A stretch of DNA of 64,000 nucleotides from Pyrenochaeta sp. MPI-SDFR-AT-0127 (taxonomy: Eukaryota; Ascomycota; Dothideomycetes; Pleosporales; Cucurbitariaceae), in contig JAGTJM010000013.1 of NCBI GenBank assembly GCA_020747015.1, positions 434,001-498,000 on the forward strand. Reading direction: 5' to 3'. This document shows positions 21,270 through 33,074 of this stretch, piece after piece. Below the pieces are notes generated by a model, which saw nothing but the letters and a program-made list of their open reading frames with translations, had not been told where the DNA came from and did not search any database. Position numbers and translations under genes: made by a program. Within the stretch, counting starts at the first letter, position 1; every line of letters starts with the position of its first letter.

Positions 21270-23787
21270 GGCTCTGGTGCCTTTCGGCGAGCCAGGACTG
21301 ACGTCGAAGCGCTACTTCTCTGCGAAGGCGAGCGAAACAGGCACGTCGACGAGGCGGCCAAAGGGCGAGCCCCGACGCAGAATTGGGTGCGTCTGGTCGA
21401 TAGGAGCGCAGAAGATGCGGCTTCTGCGCGCTGTGACGAGGGCTCGCGGCGAAAGAGAGCCGTTGTCGCAGGCCTGGCCGGCTCGAGGGCAGTGTTGGAA
21501 AGGCGTCTTCAGGCGGCTGCTCGCGAATGCATGGGCTTAGCAGAGCAGCACAAGGGGCAGAGACGGCGATGTAGAGGCACTGTGCGAAGAATGGCGGGCT
21601 TCAAACATGCGGAGAGTGCTAAAACATGGTGGTGGACGTTGAGATCACCGGAGTCGACTTGTGGTGCAAAGCAGGTCTGTGCTCTTCTCTGCCAGTCCAC
21701 TGCTCGTCACTTTCCTTTCCGCGGTTGGCACGCCAAAGCCTCTCGCGTCTTCGCGCCGAAGACACACCCGTTTTTCCCCCCCAGCCCTTGGCTCCTCTCC
21801 CAGCTGCTCTATTTCCGCGCTGCCAAAAGAACTAGACAGACATGGAGGGGGGGAAGAGAGCCACAGCGTGCGAGAGCAACTCTATGTGTGGCCGGATTAT
21901 GTAGCTAGCCTCCCTTCAATTCTCCAGGCCGCCCGAAGCCCATTAATCTGTGCCCGGTCGCCGCTTGCGCAAGACGAAGCCAGGGCAAAAACGGCGTCTG
22001 CCCCCCTCCGCACCTGCACCCACTCGTTCCGGCGGGCGCACTTCCAGACCCGTTTCTCCAGGCCACGTTCTACGGCAATCAAAGAAGTGGTGCTGGGCCC
22101 CCGTCTCCCTTCAAATGGCAACAGGGCTGCGTGCTCGCCGGGAGAGGAGAGTCCAGCCAGATTGCTCGATGCAGTTACTGGGACCCGCCCAAACTCGGTG
22201 CTGCTGGACAGAGCCCTGACCACCACTCTGTCACGGGAGTGAAACTTTCACACGCCCACAAGGCTGGACAAGCAGAGGCAAAAGGACATGCGAGGCACAC
22301 GGAGCAGAACGTGCTGCCCTCGACAAACACTGTATCCTTGCCATATGCTTCCTCAATCAGAAACCATTCCTGTGACGCGACTCTGGTGCCACGCAATACC
22401 AAATGGAAACCGTGCTTGGCCCCAAATTCCAAGGGCAGCATCTATAATTAATTTCAACCACAGGCCCCAAAATTCCTTAAACATGACCAGAGTAATTAGA
22501 CTAAGGAAGCTGCGAGTCGCTAGCTGCGTGCCTGCAACTGTCCGTCTACTTGCAGGCGCGCACGATGCCGACCTGGGCAGGTGAACACCATAGCCACACG
22601 TGCAGCCCTGCTTCTCCTCATTTCTCCAGTATGACGCAGCCCATGGTCGATTCGCTATCTTATCCAGGTACGAGGGTCCTCGCTTGCTATACAGCCTGAT
22701 CTGATGTAAGATGCCGGGGGTGGGGCGTTTCCTCGTCGTATCTCGGGTTTTTGCTTGCCATGCTTGTGGCCACCCTCCACCGCAGTTCAGGTACACAATT
22801 TGCAAAAGAACCATCGTCTCACATGTGTCAAGTAATTCCACAAGGAATAGCACTACCTGCATTGGAAGGATTGATCTGCGTTGTTGGACTGATCATGTGT
22901 GGGCGTGCAAGACAACCTGTGTTTGGACAGAAGGCTGCAGGCGGCCAATATCTCACATCGGTCGCGGACATGTTTCCTTTCCTCACGCACATGCATTACT
23001 CAGCCCAGAGAATACTCGCCTGACACAACTCCGCTGATAGCGCCATTCCACACATTCACCCACTGCAAATACATCACACCACGATTGATCGGTTCATGTT
23101 CCTCCGATACCCCCACTCCAGCGATATATCCACCGATTACGTTGGCCTCGCCACATGCTCCAAGCCGCTTGCAGTACTGCCATGGGTCTGACAGCGCAAG
23201 TCCAGCCGCCAAGAACAGCCGGGCAGTCTTTATCCTGCATTCAGATTGAGTTTTTTGCCATCAGCTGTAGTGTTGTAAGGGAGGCACACATGTGGCACAG
23301 GTATGGCGTGGGATGTGGTCGATATCAATGTGAAAGGTGGAGACTGCATCCGCTCCTCCATGATTGCGCGGAAATAATGTTTGCGAGGAAATCATGAACG
23401 AGACGTAATTAACATTCAGTATCTATGGAATCATGAACTCTGTCAAAGCAAACACAGAAGCCAGGACTATGGTAAGAAACTACAAAGAACCCAAAAGCCA
23501 CCCAACTTACGCACTATTCATGTCTTCACATTCTCCCAAACAGCCCTTCCCATTCAAATTGATATTCAAACAGCCGTTCCAATGCAATTTTTGTACAGCT
23601 GTCTCTATGTTAGCCAATCTGTGCAGAGTGTCCGCCCTGAGTACCCGATGGCAAAGCTGTTGCGCAACAGGTCGGCCATAATAGTGATGCATACCTTGGA
23701 AGAAAGGAAAGTAATGGGATACGTCAGAGCCTGTTTATCAGTCTTGCCTTCAATAAATTATCCGTCTCCAGTGTCCATTTGGTTTCG
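21270..23787. other. 2.5-kb gene-free region upstream of the LAMMER kinase
   Basis: The part next to the kinase (about 21270-22300) is G/C-rich, with G and C runs near 21772-21860, and has several long but unrecognisable open frames on both strands; such frames are expected by chance in G/C-rich DNA. The part from 22300 on is more ordinary. It may contain a long 5' leader for the kinase or non-coding transcripts. I support no gene here. Confidence 0.45.
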
Positions 23788-25512
23788 CTACTCTCTCGAA
23801 TAGTTGAAGTCGTTGAAGAAATCATCGATCAGCTTGCCCACACGGCTGACGATGAAATCTACCTCTCCATCAGTAATGTTGTATGCTGGAGCGATAATGA
23901 TGTGGTCGCCATTGATGCCATCGACTGTGCCAGCCCCAGGATAGATGTGAATGCCACCTCCAGGCATACAAAGGCCTGTACATTGTTAGCCTTCGTGAAA
24001 GTAGTATGGATTGGGGACACTTGCCTTTGTGGTAGAGGTTCTCCGCAACAGTATCTTTGCGGAGGAAGGGCATCTTAGATTGTTTGTCTTGTACAAACTC
24101 AATCTGCTGGTGTCAGTGCCGTTCTTATGAATGCATGTGACAAGGTTGCTTACACCCCAAAACAGCCCCTTGCCACGAATATCACCAACATTGCGATGAC
24201 CACCCAGCCGCTTCCGCAGTTTTTTCTCAAGAGACTGGCCCTTTGCCTTTACATTGTCCAAAAGATGATCGTCCTGAATGATCTTCTGGACTGCAAGAGC
24301 GGCGGCACATGCCAAGGGAAAATTTTGGAAAGTATGCCCATGGTTGAAGGCCCCGTTAGCTGACCCATTCTCGAACGCATCGACAATTTTTGCGCCAACA
24401 AGCATCCCGGAGATGGCTTGGAAGCCACCAGCAAGACCTTTTCCGATGAGTTGAACATCGGGAACTACGCCCTCGTGCTGCCATGCATGAAGTTTGCCGG
24501 TCCTGCCCATACCACACATGACTTCGTCAAAAACTAGTATAATGCCATGCTTATCGCAGACTTCTCTCATGGCTGACATATAGCCTTCAACTGCTGCAAC
24601 ACAACCGAGAGCCTAGTCAGAGTATTAGCACAAGGGGGCCAATGTCAATGTGGTTTCGGTCCTTAGGGGGTTTAAGCGGTGCAATAGAGCCATACGTACT
24701 GCGCCAACAATTGGCTCCATGATGAAGCCAGCAACATTGTGGGGTCCTAGACGCTGGATCTCGGCTTCTAGCTCATCCTTAAGAGCCTGAACGTACTGCT
24801 CATCCGTCCTTCCCTGGCGGTCTCGGTAAGGATAGCAGGGACTCAGAAGACTGACATTGTCCTTCAAAATATCTTTATATAGGGCCTTTCGAGCCGTATG
24901 GCCACTCACATCGAGGGCTCCGAGTGTAGCCCCGTGATATGAGCGCTCTCGAGCGATGAACATTGTGCGGCTAGGCTCGGGGAATTCTTTCTCTCTTACA
25001 TGATACTGGATAGCAATTTTCAAGGCCGCCTCAGCCGCCTCTGAGCCTGATTATTTATCAGTGAGGAGTCTCTTCGCCATGAACATGAAGGACTATCGTG
25101 TCTCTTCGGAAAAGATGCTTCACATACCTGACCCGTAGAACACGGCTTTGTTCAGCTCTCCATCGGTTGAAGTGATTAGAGACTGAGCCAAGCTAGCTGA
25201 GATTTCCGTGTCAAATCCTAGCGATGGGACGTAGCTTAGACCCAGTCGCATTTCCTCGATCATAGCCTCCTCAACCCGCACATCGTACCGACCTAAACCA
25301 CAGACAGCAGCCCCGCACGATGCATCGTACACTGTTGAACCATCCTCAAGTTTGTAATAGTTACCGAAACCTCTAACGACACGAAGGGGTGGATGTTTAG
25401 CACTACGATTAAACAGATAATTCTGGCTATTGATAGCGGTTTCGACCGGTACCGGACTGGGGTCAAGCTTTTGTAAGCTTGATCTGGCTGAGAATAAGGC
25501 TCCGGGTGCCAT
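23788..25512 (-). CDS. Class III PLP-dependent aminotransferase, five exons, 485 aa
   Basis: Fold-type I aminotransferase of the ornithine/4-aminobutyrate group; the substrate is not determined. Exons: 25512-25128, 25046-24700, 24612-24154, 24103-24025 and 23975-23788. The last intron starts with GC (AAAG|GCAAGT...GTACAG), the only split that keeps the frame. Family features: GRYDVRVEEAMIEEM, FYGSGSEAAEAALKIA for phosphate binding, SYHGATLGALDVSGH, Asp273 in LVFDEVMCGMGRTGKLHA, and the PLP-binding Lys302 in LIGKGLAGGF. The C-terminal GIHIYPGAGTVDGINGDHI and LIDDFF fit. There is no obvious mitochondrial presequence, so it is probably cytosolic. Other members of this fungal group are annotated only by class. 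A TATAAAG box lies 160 bases upstream. Confidence 0.9.
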
Positions 25513-27467
25513 GTTTTTCAGTTAGTGAGGTTTTGGTTCTTGGCTTAGACTCTGGATCGAGTGAATGCAAAGTACGAGAAGTTGTCATAAAGCGGTGAAC
25601 TGAGGAGTCAGGAGTAGAATGAGTGAAGGTAGTCAGTGATTGTTGCGAAAGGTGGTGGATCCATGGGGGGCTTTATACTAGACCTGGGCTAGAGCTAGTC
25701 ATGAGGGCGTAACGGAGCGTGACCGGTGAGGCATCCTACTGGAAGGGCCCGTTAGTAGTAGTCATGGTCACTAGCACCCAGGCTTTTAACCCTCGGCAAA
25801 CCGAAAACCTGAATTCCACGTACCGGGCCGTCCGAACAGGCAGAGATCGGAGCATACTTACTCGATTACGTTAGAAATCTATGGTTTATTTGCTAGTCTT
25901 CACAAAGTGAATACGGTGAAGAGGTGAGGCTGATATGACCCTTTGCATCTTAACGGCCAAATTGCTGACTCCAGGCCTGATTGATTGGCCAATTACATCA
26001 GGCTGAACCCTTTCTTCGGGTTTGCGTGGACTTGAGGGACAGTAAGCCCTTTGTGACAGACATCTGTGGTTGAACGAATCCCATGGGAAGCATACATGCA
26101 TGGGCCATGACAAGCGACAGCGATAATACCTTTACCCTAACCTGGCAGGTTTCTCATGCAGCCAGTGTTTATTTGGGACACGGCTTGAGGAGGACAGTGC
26201 ATGAGCAAATGATGCATGGTTGCCCCATGATCCCTGCTGTCAGCTTCTCAATTGTGGCACAATTCGATGAGAAGGGAGTGCCGCAAACAGGCCGAACCGC
26301 AGGGTTGAGGGAGAATCAACAGAGTTACTCCCTCGCGACATGGTCCATGTGGAATGTTCCGACCAACGCTTGCATGACATGAAGGATCTACGATTCCACA
26401 CAGGATCCTGCATAGTGGTACCTGGTCCAATGTAGCCCGGAACGTTGCCGAATGCTGCTGTGTAACACCAACCCAACGTTCGCCAACCATTTTCGTTTGC
26501 CAGACGAGTAGTCGATCATTGAAACAACTCCGTGGTAGTCATGCACACATGTGAGCTGCATCATGATTTGTTCCATGCGTTCGATTGGTGCCATAACGCC
26601 GAACAAATTCCGGCGAAGGGATATCAAACCGAAGTTGGCCTAGATCTTGGAGAAGCCTAGGGATGGTTTTTAATGGATAGGAACAGCTGCGCCAACGTTC
26701 ACTAAAATGGTCCTGCGAGGCCTAGGCAATCCTTTCTCCCAGGGGGAAGTGTGGGCGGAGACTAGTGGTACTGAAAAGTGAAGCAAGACTAATCTTGTAG
26801 GAATGACTGAACAAACCCGCCCCTACACCCGCTGTCACAGGAACTTAACTGCCGATCGGCACCTCGTAATCGCGTGGGATCCATGGTTAGTAGCAGGCGG
26901 GCCATGCCACACCTCGCCCTACATGCCTGCACGTGTGAGAAGCCAACATGCGGCCGGGAAAGCAAAAAAGGATGTGCATCCGGGTCTGGCGTCTAATGTA
27001 CTTCTGCCGCTGCATTGTGGCGCAGCCGAGTTCACGGTCCTGCTATAGCCGTGGCTGTCTGCGTCGCAGGCTGATGGCGGGACTTGAGCCAGGTGGCAGG
27101 TTGTGGGGCATGGGAGGATGATGGACAAAACATGTTGGAGGTCGCCTTTCGGGACCAAACCAGAGAGGCCTTTCCCGGCCCGATGTGTGCTCCGGAAGCA
27201 GCCTGCCTACCTAACCGAGCCGACGCACAGGCGCAGCGGCCCCCGGCAGCAGTAGTGGCGTTGTAGCGCACATGGCGGCCAGTGCTGGCGAACTTCCCCT
27301 CACAGACACTCTGGCTTGCGGCGGCACACGGGCTACGCGACCCCAGTGTTGAATTAGAAAACACCAAACCTCCACTGTATGTCTCGACGCAATTGCATGC
27401 CAAGCGGTGGCTTATCCTGATTATACTGATTCCAGCGATCAGGACACGCTGCTCGCCCACAGACAGC
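25513..27467. other. 2-kb gene-free region between divergent genes
   Basis: This region lies between the aminotransferase start (-) and the SRP19 start (+). It contains the promoters of both. No protein-like frame and no repeat family is seen. SRP19 has an open frame reaching back to 27282 that I treat as 5' leader. Confidence 0.4.
25672..25677 (-). promoter_or_regulatory. Candidate TATA box of the aminotransferase gene
   Basis: TATAAA in the minus-strand context AGTATAAAGCCC, 160 bases upstream of the start codon. Position and sequence fit a fungal TATA element with a short leader; no transcript start is known. Confidence 0.45.
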
Positions 27468-28196
27468 ATGAATCCACGCGTCGAAGAGGTCAGCGACTCG
27501 GACAGCGAGCCCTCAGAGATGGACATTGATGACGTCCCGGCTCTGATCAACTCGTCCAACATCCCCAGCTCCTCGTCAATGCCCTCGCAGTTGCTGCAGC
27601 CACAGTCGCCCGCCATCAAAACCTCGACCGATCGGGACAAGTCGAAGCACTATCAATGCCTCTACCCCATATACTTCGACAAGTCGCGGACAAGAGCAGA
27701 GGGGCGCCGCGTAGGACAAGAACTGGCCGTCGAGAATCCGCTTGCTCGGGAAATGGCAGATGCGGCAGCAAACCTGGGCTTGCGCACTGTATTTGAGCCC
27801 GACAAAACACACCCCAAGGACTGGTCAAATCCAGGAAGAGTGCGAGTCCTGCTCAAACACGAAGGCAAATTGATGGACGAGGAGATAGGCAACAAGCACC
27901 ACCTCTACATCCTCATCTCACAATATCTGAAAGCAAACCCGACACAAAAGACCACGCCATTCAGATTACCCATCGCAGGCATTCCCATGCCAAAGGAGAT
28001 GCCGGAGCCTGCAATACCGAAGGGTTGGAAGATGAACAAAATCCTGCCGCTGCATTCACCGGCTCTGACAGGAGGCGGCGTCTCAGAGAACTTCTTGCAA
28101 GACATGATGGCAGAGATGCAGGGTGGCATCGAAGGCGGCAGTGCTGCGGGCAGTGGCGCGGAAACCAAGAAAAAGAAGGACAAGAAGAAGAAATGA
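27468..28196 (+). CDS. SEC65: Signal recognition particle subunit SRP19, single exon, 242 aa
   Basis: RNA-binding subunit that clamps the S domain of SRP RNA so that SRP54 can bind; acts in co-translational ER targeting. The SRP19 fold starts at about residue 65 with HYQCLYPIYFDKSRTRAEGR, continues through GRRVGQELAVENPLAREMAD, and includes HPKDWSNPGRVRVLLKHEGK. An acidic, Ser-rich N-terminal extension precedes it, and a lysine tail (ETKKKKDKKKK) ends the protein, as in other fungal SRP19/Sec65 proteins. I chose ATG 27468 because the longer open frame back to 27282 codes for a hydrophobic, unconserved-looking stretch and ends in a CAG next to the chosen start, which could be a 5'-UTR splice acceptor. 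Confidence 0.93.
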   Translation: MNPRVEEVSDSDSEPSEMDIDDVPALINSSNIPSSSSMPSQLLQPQSPAIKTSTDRDKSKHYQCLYPIYFDKSRTRAEGRRVGQELAVENPLAREMADAAANLGLRTVFEPDKTHPKDWSNPGRVRVLLKHEGKLMDEEIGNKHHLYILISQYLKANPTQKTTPFRLPIAGIPMPKEMPEPAIPKGWKMNKILPLHSPALTGGGVSENFLQDMMAEMQGGIEGGSAAGSGAETKKKKDKKKK

Positions 28197-30042
28197 ACGG
28201 GTACAAGGAAACGTCGAACACTATGCGCATTCGCTCTAATCGATAAACTCTGGCATTTCTATGCGCGGGAAAGTAGTGTCATAAGCATGAAGCGCTCAAG
28301 TGCAGTGCTACCGGTTACCTATGCGACAAATCGCGCAATCACAGCTACCACTCCACGTAGCTGCAAGAAGCGCCTCATCAAACATGGGGCAGCAAATCAT
28401 CATCATCTTCAAGTAATCAACAACTACCTTAGCACTGCCAATCCTTCGCCTTTCAACAAAACTAACCATCAAGTCGGATTCCATCCCGTCATCCGAACCT
28501 CGTCTTGCATCTGATATCTCCTTCTTCACAGCGACTATACCTCATTGCTTGATAAGTGCATTTCCCTATGTCCACCAATTTTTCCCTGAGACACATTTCA
28601 CTGCCGCTACCTCGATTATACTTACTTCACACTTACGTTGCCATTGAGTTTGTATTGACAGCCTCGAAAAGATCGATGATACCCTAGGTTTGACGAGCAG
28701 CATTGAATCGAGAATATCATGAGTGTACTTGACTTGGTTATCGCTGCATGTTTAAAAACTAGTCTCACTGTAGATCACTGCAAGGCATTGTGATTTGTCG
28801 CCGCACCTTCGACGCCTACCTTTTCTTCTAAAGTCGTGGTGCTGCCAGTGGTGTTGCCAGTCTCGTTCTCCGCGGATTGGGTGTCAGTCTTTTGCGCCGC
28901 GCTGCATCGCAGCACCTCAGGCCACCGATCTCTTTTTCTTATCCTATGCATGTCGTTGTTATCACATGTTCCTTGGGCTTATGGCCCGGTTCCCCGCACA
29001 TTCAACAGGTATGCTACTAGCCTCTGATACCCGCAATTCTCACATCGAGAATCTGAGTAGCACGATCCATAGAAGCCGGCTATCGGTATCCATCTTGTTC
29101 TAGTACTGAATCGCTGATATGGACAAGCGGCAAGGTGTTTTACTTGTACATCATCTCTTTCTTAATCGAGTTATCTTGCGGTTAGGTGACTTTTTGGAGG
29201 AATGGCCTGGCCAGATGCCGTGTGCTCTGCAAAGGGACCAGGGACTGCATATTCTAGTAGCCTGCCAATGGGCAAGATTGACGCACGCGAACCTTGCAAT
29301 CATCACGTCCATCGATTGCAACTACAAACCACGATGCAAATGCAGCCCGAAGCGGCATACTAGCGATACGCTGATGACAAGGACCGGAATATACCACTAG
29401 AGCCAAGGACCTTTCCCGCTCATGGTGAATCTATCCCTATGTTGCATCAGCCCTCCAATCGATGGCAATCTGACTAACGGCTTTCGGTCACATCCACAGG
29501 ACAATCGAAGAGGCTGGTTCACGGGTGACGTTTGGAACGAGGTTCATGCTCGTGCGATCCACGGAAGTGATCCAAGGCTTTTATGCGGAAGTGTATGAGA
29601 TGAGCACGCTGCTACCTAATCACCACATGCCACAGATTTGTGGGCTTACCGCTGCGCAGCACAAACCTTTCAAAAGCATGTCAGCGCAACACAGCATGAG
29701 TGTGCGAACAATTGTTCCGGCTGCCGGCGACGATGCCTTTAGGTTACACGACGCGCGGAGAAACAAAGTTTCACGCTTACTCAGAGATATGAATAATAAG
29801 TGTGTGAAAATTGCCAATCTGTATCCATAATTCAACATTAGGAGTGACTACGGTCGGCCCAGTTATGTAAACGTCATCGGGTTACCGTAGCGCACCCGGA
29901 AGCAGGAGACTACAAGAAAGGAATCGGCCCATCTTCGTTTACCCAGTGCCTTCGGGCCGTATCTGCTTGCTCGCTAATCATGCCCCGGATCCGACAAGTG
30001 GCGGCATGACATACCTTCCGTTTCCTTACCACACCCCCGGCC
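28197..30042. other. 1.8-kb gene-free region between convergent genes
   Basis: This region lies between the 3' ends of SRP19 and the aspartic protease. No credible coding frame, RNA gene or repeat is seen. It is longer than needed for two 3' UTRs. Confidence 0.4.
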
Positions 30043-31327
30043 CTAAACACCAACCTGCTGCGCAAATCCGATACGAGGCGTCGAACCTGCTTCGTGGATA
30101 ACGTACTTGCTCTTGAGGAAAATATCACCGAAGATGCTAAAGCCAATGCCGTCGTCGGTCTGGATACCTCCGAAGCATGTCGATGAACCCGCAGAGATGG
30201 GCGCATAATTCACATGCTTTCCAGGTACAGTCTGCTTGACGCCACCAACGGTGATGGAAAAGTCGGGTAGTGTAGCGCTGCAAGGGAAGACGTAGCCACC
30301 CTGTGTACTGTCGTTCTTCGCGCCACTGACTTTAGCGTAGTAAGCTTTGACAATGGCAGTGTCGGTGTAGATCAATGTAGTGCCAGTGTCCAAGATGCCG
30401 GAGACGGTTGCCTTTGTAGTGGTAGTGCCTACGCTGTAGGCAGAGGCGGTGATGCCCCACCATCCCTGGCTGTTGTCTGCGTTGACGTACGTGATGGCGC
30501 CAGTGTACTTGCTCGAGTCGATGAACCCGAAGTCGTAGCTTCCCGCTGCATGGTACTTCAGATCCACGGCGAATACTGGCTTGGCAAGCTGGCTGAGCAC
30601 AGTGTCGAAGAAAGTCGTCTGCTGTGTCGGCTTGACCGTGTTCAGTGTGCTGAACGCAAGACCAAGGAGGCCATCAGTGTCGCGATCCTGGGTGAAAGCT
30701 GCTGACACAGAGGTTGCAGCCTCGACGGCTTGAGACGTTGCAGTCACGCCGCCAACGACAACCTTATCGGCGTACACCTTGCCTGATGCGCCAGAGCCAT
30801 CTCCATAAGATATTTTCCAGGTGTATCCTTTCTTCTCCTTGGTGGCATCGACTTGGTAATATTCATGACCAGTCAATTGGGATGAAGCTTGAAGCGAGGA
30901 GAAGACCCATCTGGTAATGTATTAGACTGTGATTTTGTGTATCGTTTTGATACAGTCTTCGCACTTACAGATCGGAACTTCCAGTGTCAAAGTCCAACTG
31001 CACAGTCTTGCTTCCAATCGTGACTGGGCTGAGATACAAAGAATCGTACTCGTCACCAGGAACCGCAGGTGCAGAGCCGTTCACAGATTCGATAGAGAAT
31101 ACATCCGCCGCACTCGCCCTATTCTCTGCTGCAGCCAAAAGGCTCTGGGGGACAGCCTTTCCATACTTTCGCAGAGCCTTGACTTTCTGCTCCGGACCGT
31201 TCTTGAGATATGTCGTGCGCTCAACTTGTTGGACTGAGAAGGTTCCCCTCTTGTTGAGTTGGACAGGAGTAGAGAGAGCGGTGCCACTCAGGGCGAGAGC
31301 CGCCGTCAATTGGATGAATGATGGCAT
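30043..31327 (-). CDS. Secreted aspartic protease, pepsin family A1, two exons, 408 aa
   Basis: Secreted acid endopeptidase of the endothiapepsin/aspergillopepsin group. Exons 31327-30969 and 30910-30043 flank a 58-nt intron (GTAAGT...TACCAG) that cuts the codon after the first active site. Both catalytic motifs are present: DTG at residues 114-116 (DFDTGSSDLW) and DTG at 294-296 (ILDTGTTLIY). The flap tyrosine lies in SYGDGSG. Residues 1-20 form a signal peptide (FIQLTAALALSGTALS), and a propeptide of about 65-70 residues follows, expected to be cut off in acid. Two Cys (CSATLPD..., STCFGG) can form the usual C-terminal-lobe disulfide. The end (RIGFAQQVGV) is family-typical. A TATAAAG box lies about 126 bases upstream, in keeping with inducible expression. 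Confidence 0.95.
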
Positions 31328-33074
31328 GTTGGCGGTTGAGAGATCGCGTAAGGTATCCGGGGAAGAGTAGCAAGAGAAACGAAAGGCCAGCGAATGGAAA
31401 GCAAGCAGATGAAGCTTGTGAGAAAAGACAAGAAAGTGGAAATCCTCTTGGCTTTATATCAAGCCTTCACACAAGCACGACATCATTGCTTGTGTGTGTG
31501 ACTGAACCCTGCCAGTGCCTCTGTACACTGTACTCGGGAGCAGAAGTTTGTAGTAAATGTGGGGCCTGATCGTCGCTGTAATCTAATCCACCGACCACTC
31601 AATGCTTGAGTCCTATCTTGGCAGGTACCTTTGTTTATGAGTTAAGTCGATCCGCGTTTCAAACGATACCTTCTGCTTTCAGGCTTGGCCCCGACCTTTG
31701 GGCGCACTTCAACCCGGGACATTGCAGGCGTATACCAGGGTACAAACCATGAGGGACGGCGTTGCGAAAGAAGAAGCTTATCTTGCGCGACCGTTAGTAC
31801 GGGAGTGACTGGCAGCTTTCCGGGTGGGAACATTGGTTGCATGGGTGATTACCAGCTGTGGCGACATGCGATCGAGTACTCGGGGCTGACCGACGTCTTT
31901 TCTCTTGTTTTCGACGTGGATAGCTACATTAGGATATTGTTTTGTACTAAACGTCTATTGGAGATATCCGAGATGACAGGAGGCATAGTAGGGCTGCCAT
32001 TGTCCGCTAAGTGCTGGGTAGCGTGTCGCAGCTGATAGCCAATGCCAACCAGTCAAGCTTCAAAGACCAAGGATCAAGCCTCGGTCTTTCATCCTTGGCG
32101 ACCTTAAGCTTCTAAATCTGCGAAGCCAGTACCTTTAATGACAAGGGAGACATAATGTCGCGTGTTGCGTGATAATAATATTGGCAAGTTTCCCTTGTGT
32201 ATCAGCTACAGCCGTCCGCAATCGTCAAGCCCCGTGGCCCACACTTATGTCGTGGCTTCGCCATGGTCACAGTGATCCCCAGATTTAGTGCCTAGATAGC
32301 ATGTGTATTTGCGAAAGCGAGTTTTGAATGGCGACATGTGGTGCACACAACTGCCGGGGTAGCGAAGTGATCAGCCCAGTGCAACAACTCTGGTTCGTGC
32401 GAGCACGACTGCTGATTGACCATTTTTGTTAGTTTGTGCAGCAAAATAGATTAATTTCTGTAGAGTGTAGGAGATCGCGTTGTATGTCATGGCCGAGACG
32501 TTTTAGCTCGCGTCCTGTTCAGGGAGGTGGCAACGATAAGGAGTATTTGAAGAGATGTCCGGAGGTTGTAGGTTGAATGAACAGCCGAGACTAGGGAATC
32601 CTCCCGTTTGCTAGTCAAATTAATAGCTTCGTCTACCAATCATGTCAGCGGAACGGGGATGACGAGAGAGTCACGATCTGGTACGTTAGCCAAACATAAA
32701 TGTCGCCTGCCTATTCCGTACGTTCGAACCTACCCTTTGCGGAGATGGTCTTGCAATAACCCCCAACTCCCTTCCCAAGCGCCGGGCAATGAGTGGTATC
32801 AAGCAACATACTGGACACTACCAAGAAGGCTTAACACTGTGCATCTGATCTGGTGCTCAATCACGAGTGTACTGTTCAAAGGGCAGGTTCACCGATAGCA
32901 TACGTTAGCTCACCAACTTGGAGGGTGTCAAGCATTATGTTAAGCCTCTTGAGGAAGCTTGTTGTAGACAACCATGCTGTTCCCTTGCATTGCTTGCAGT
33001 ACGTAGTAATGCTAGGCCCTACTCTCACCACACCTCACAAATAGTCAATGACGAAAACACCGAAGCCTTTGACG
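31328..33074. other. 1.7-kb gene-free region
   Basis: This is the promoter of the aspartic protease on one side and the 3' flank of Dbp6 on the other, both genes on the minus strand. I see no coding signal, tRNA or repeat beyond the TATA candidate listed separately. Confidence 0.4.
31453..31458 (-). promoter_or_regulatory. Candidate TATA box of the aspartic protease gene
   Basis: TATAAA in minus-strand context GATATAAAGCC, about 126 bases before the start codon. The spacing fits a short 5' leader. Confidence 0.5.

Noticed and set aside
21387..22242. Several frames of 100-190 codons upstream of the LAMMER kinase
   Set aside because: Low-complexity, Arg/Ser/Pro-rich translations in several overlapping frames, typical of chance openings in G/C-rich DNA.
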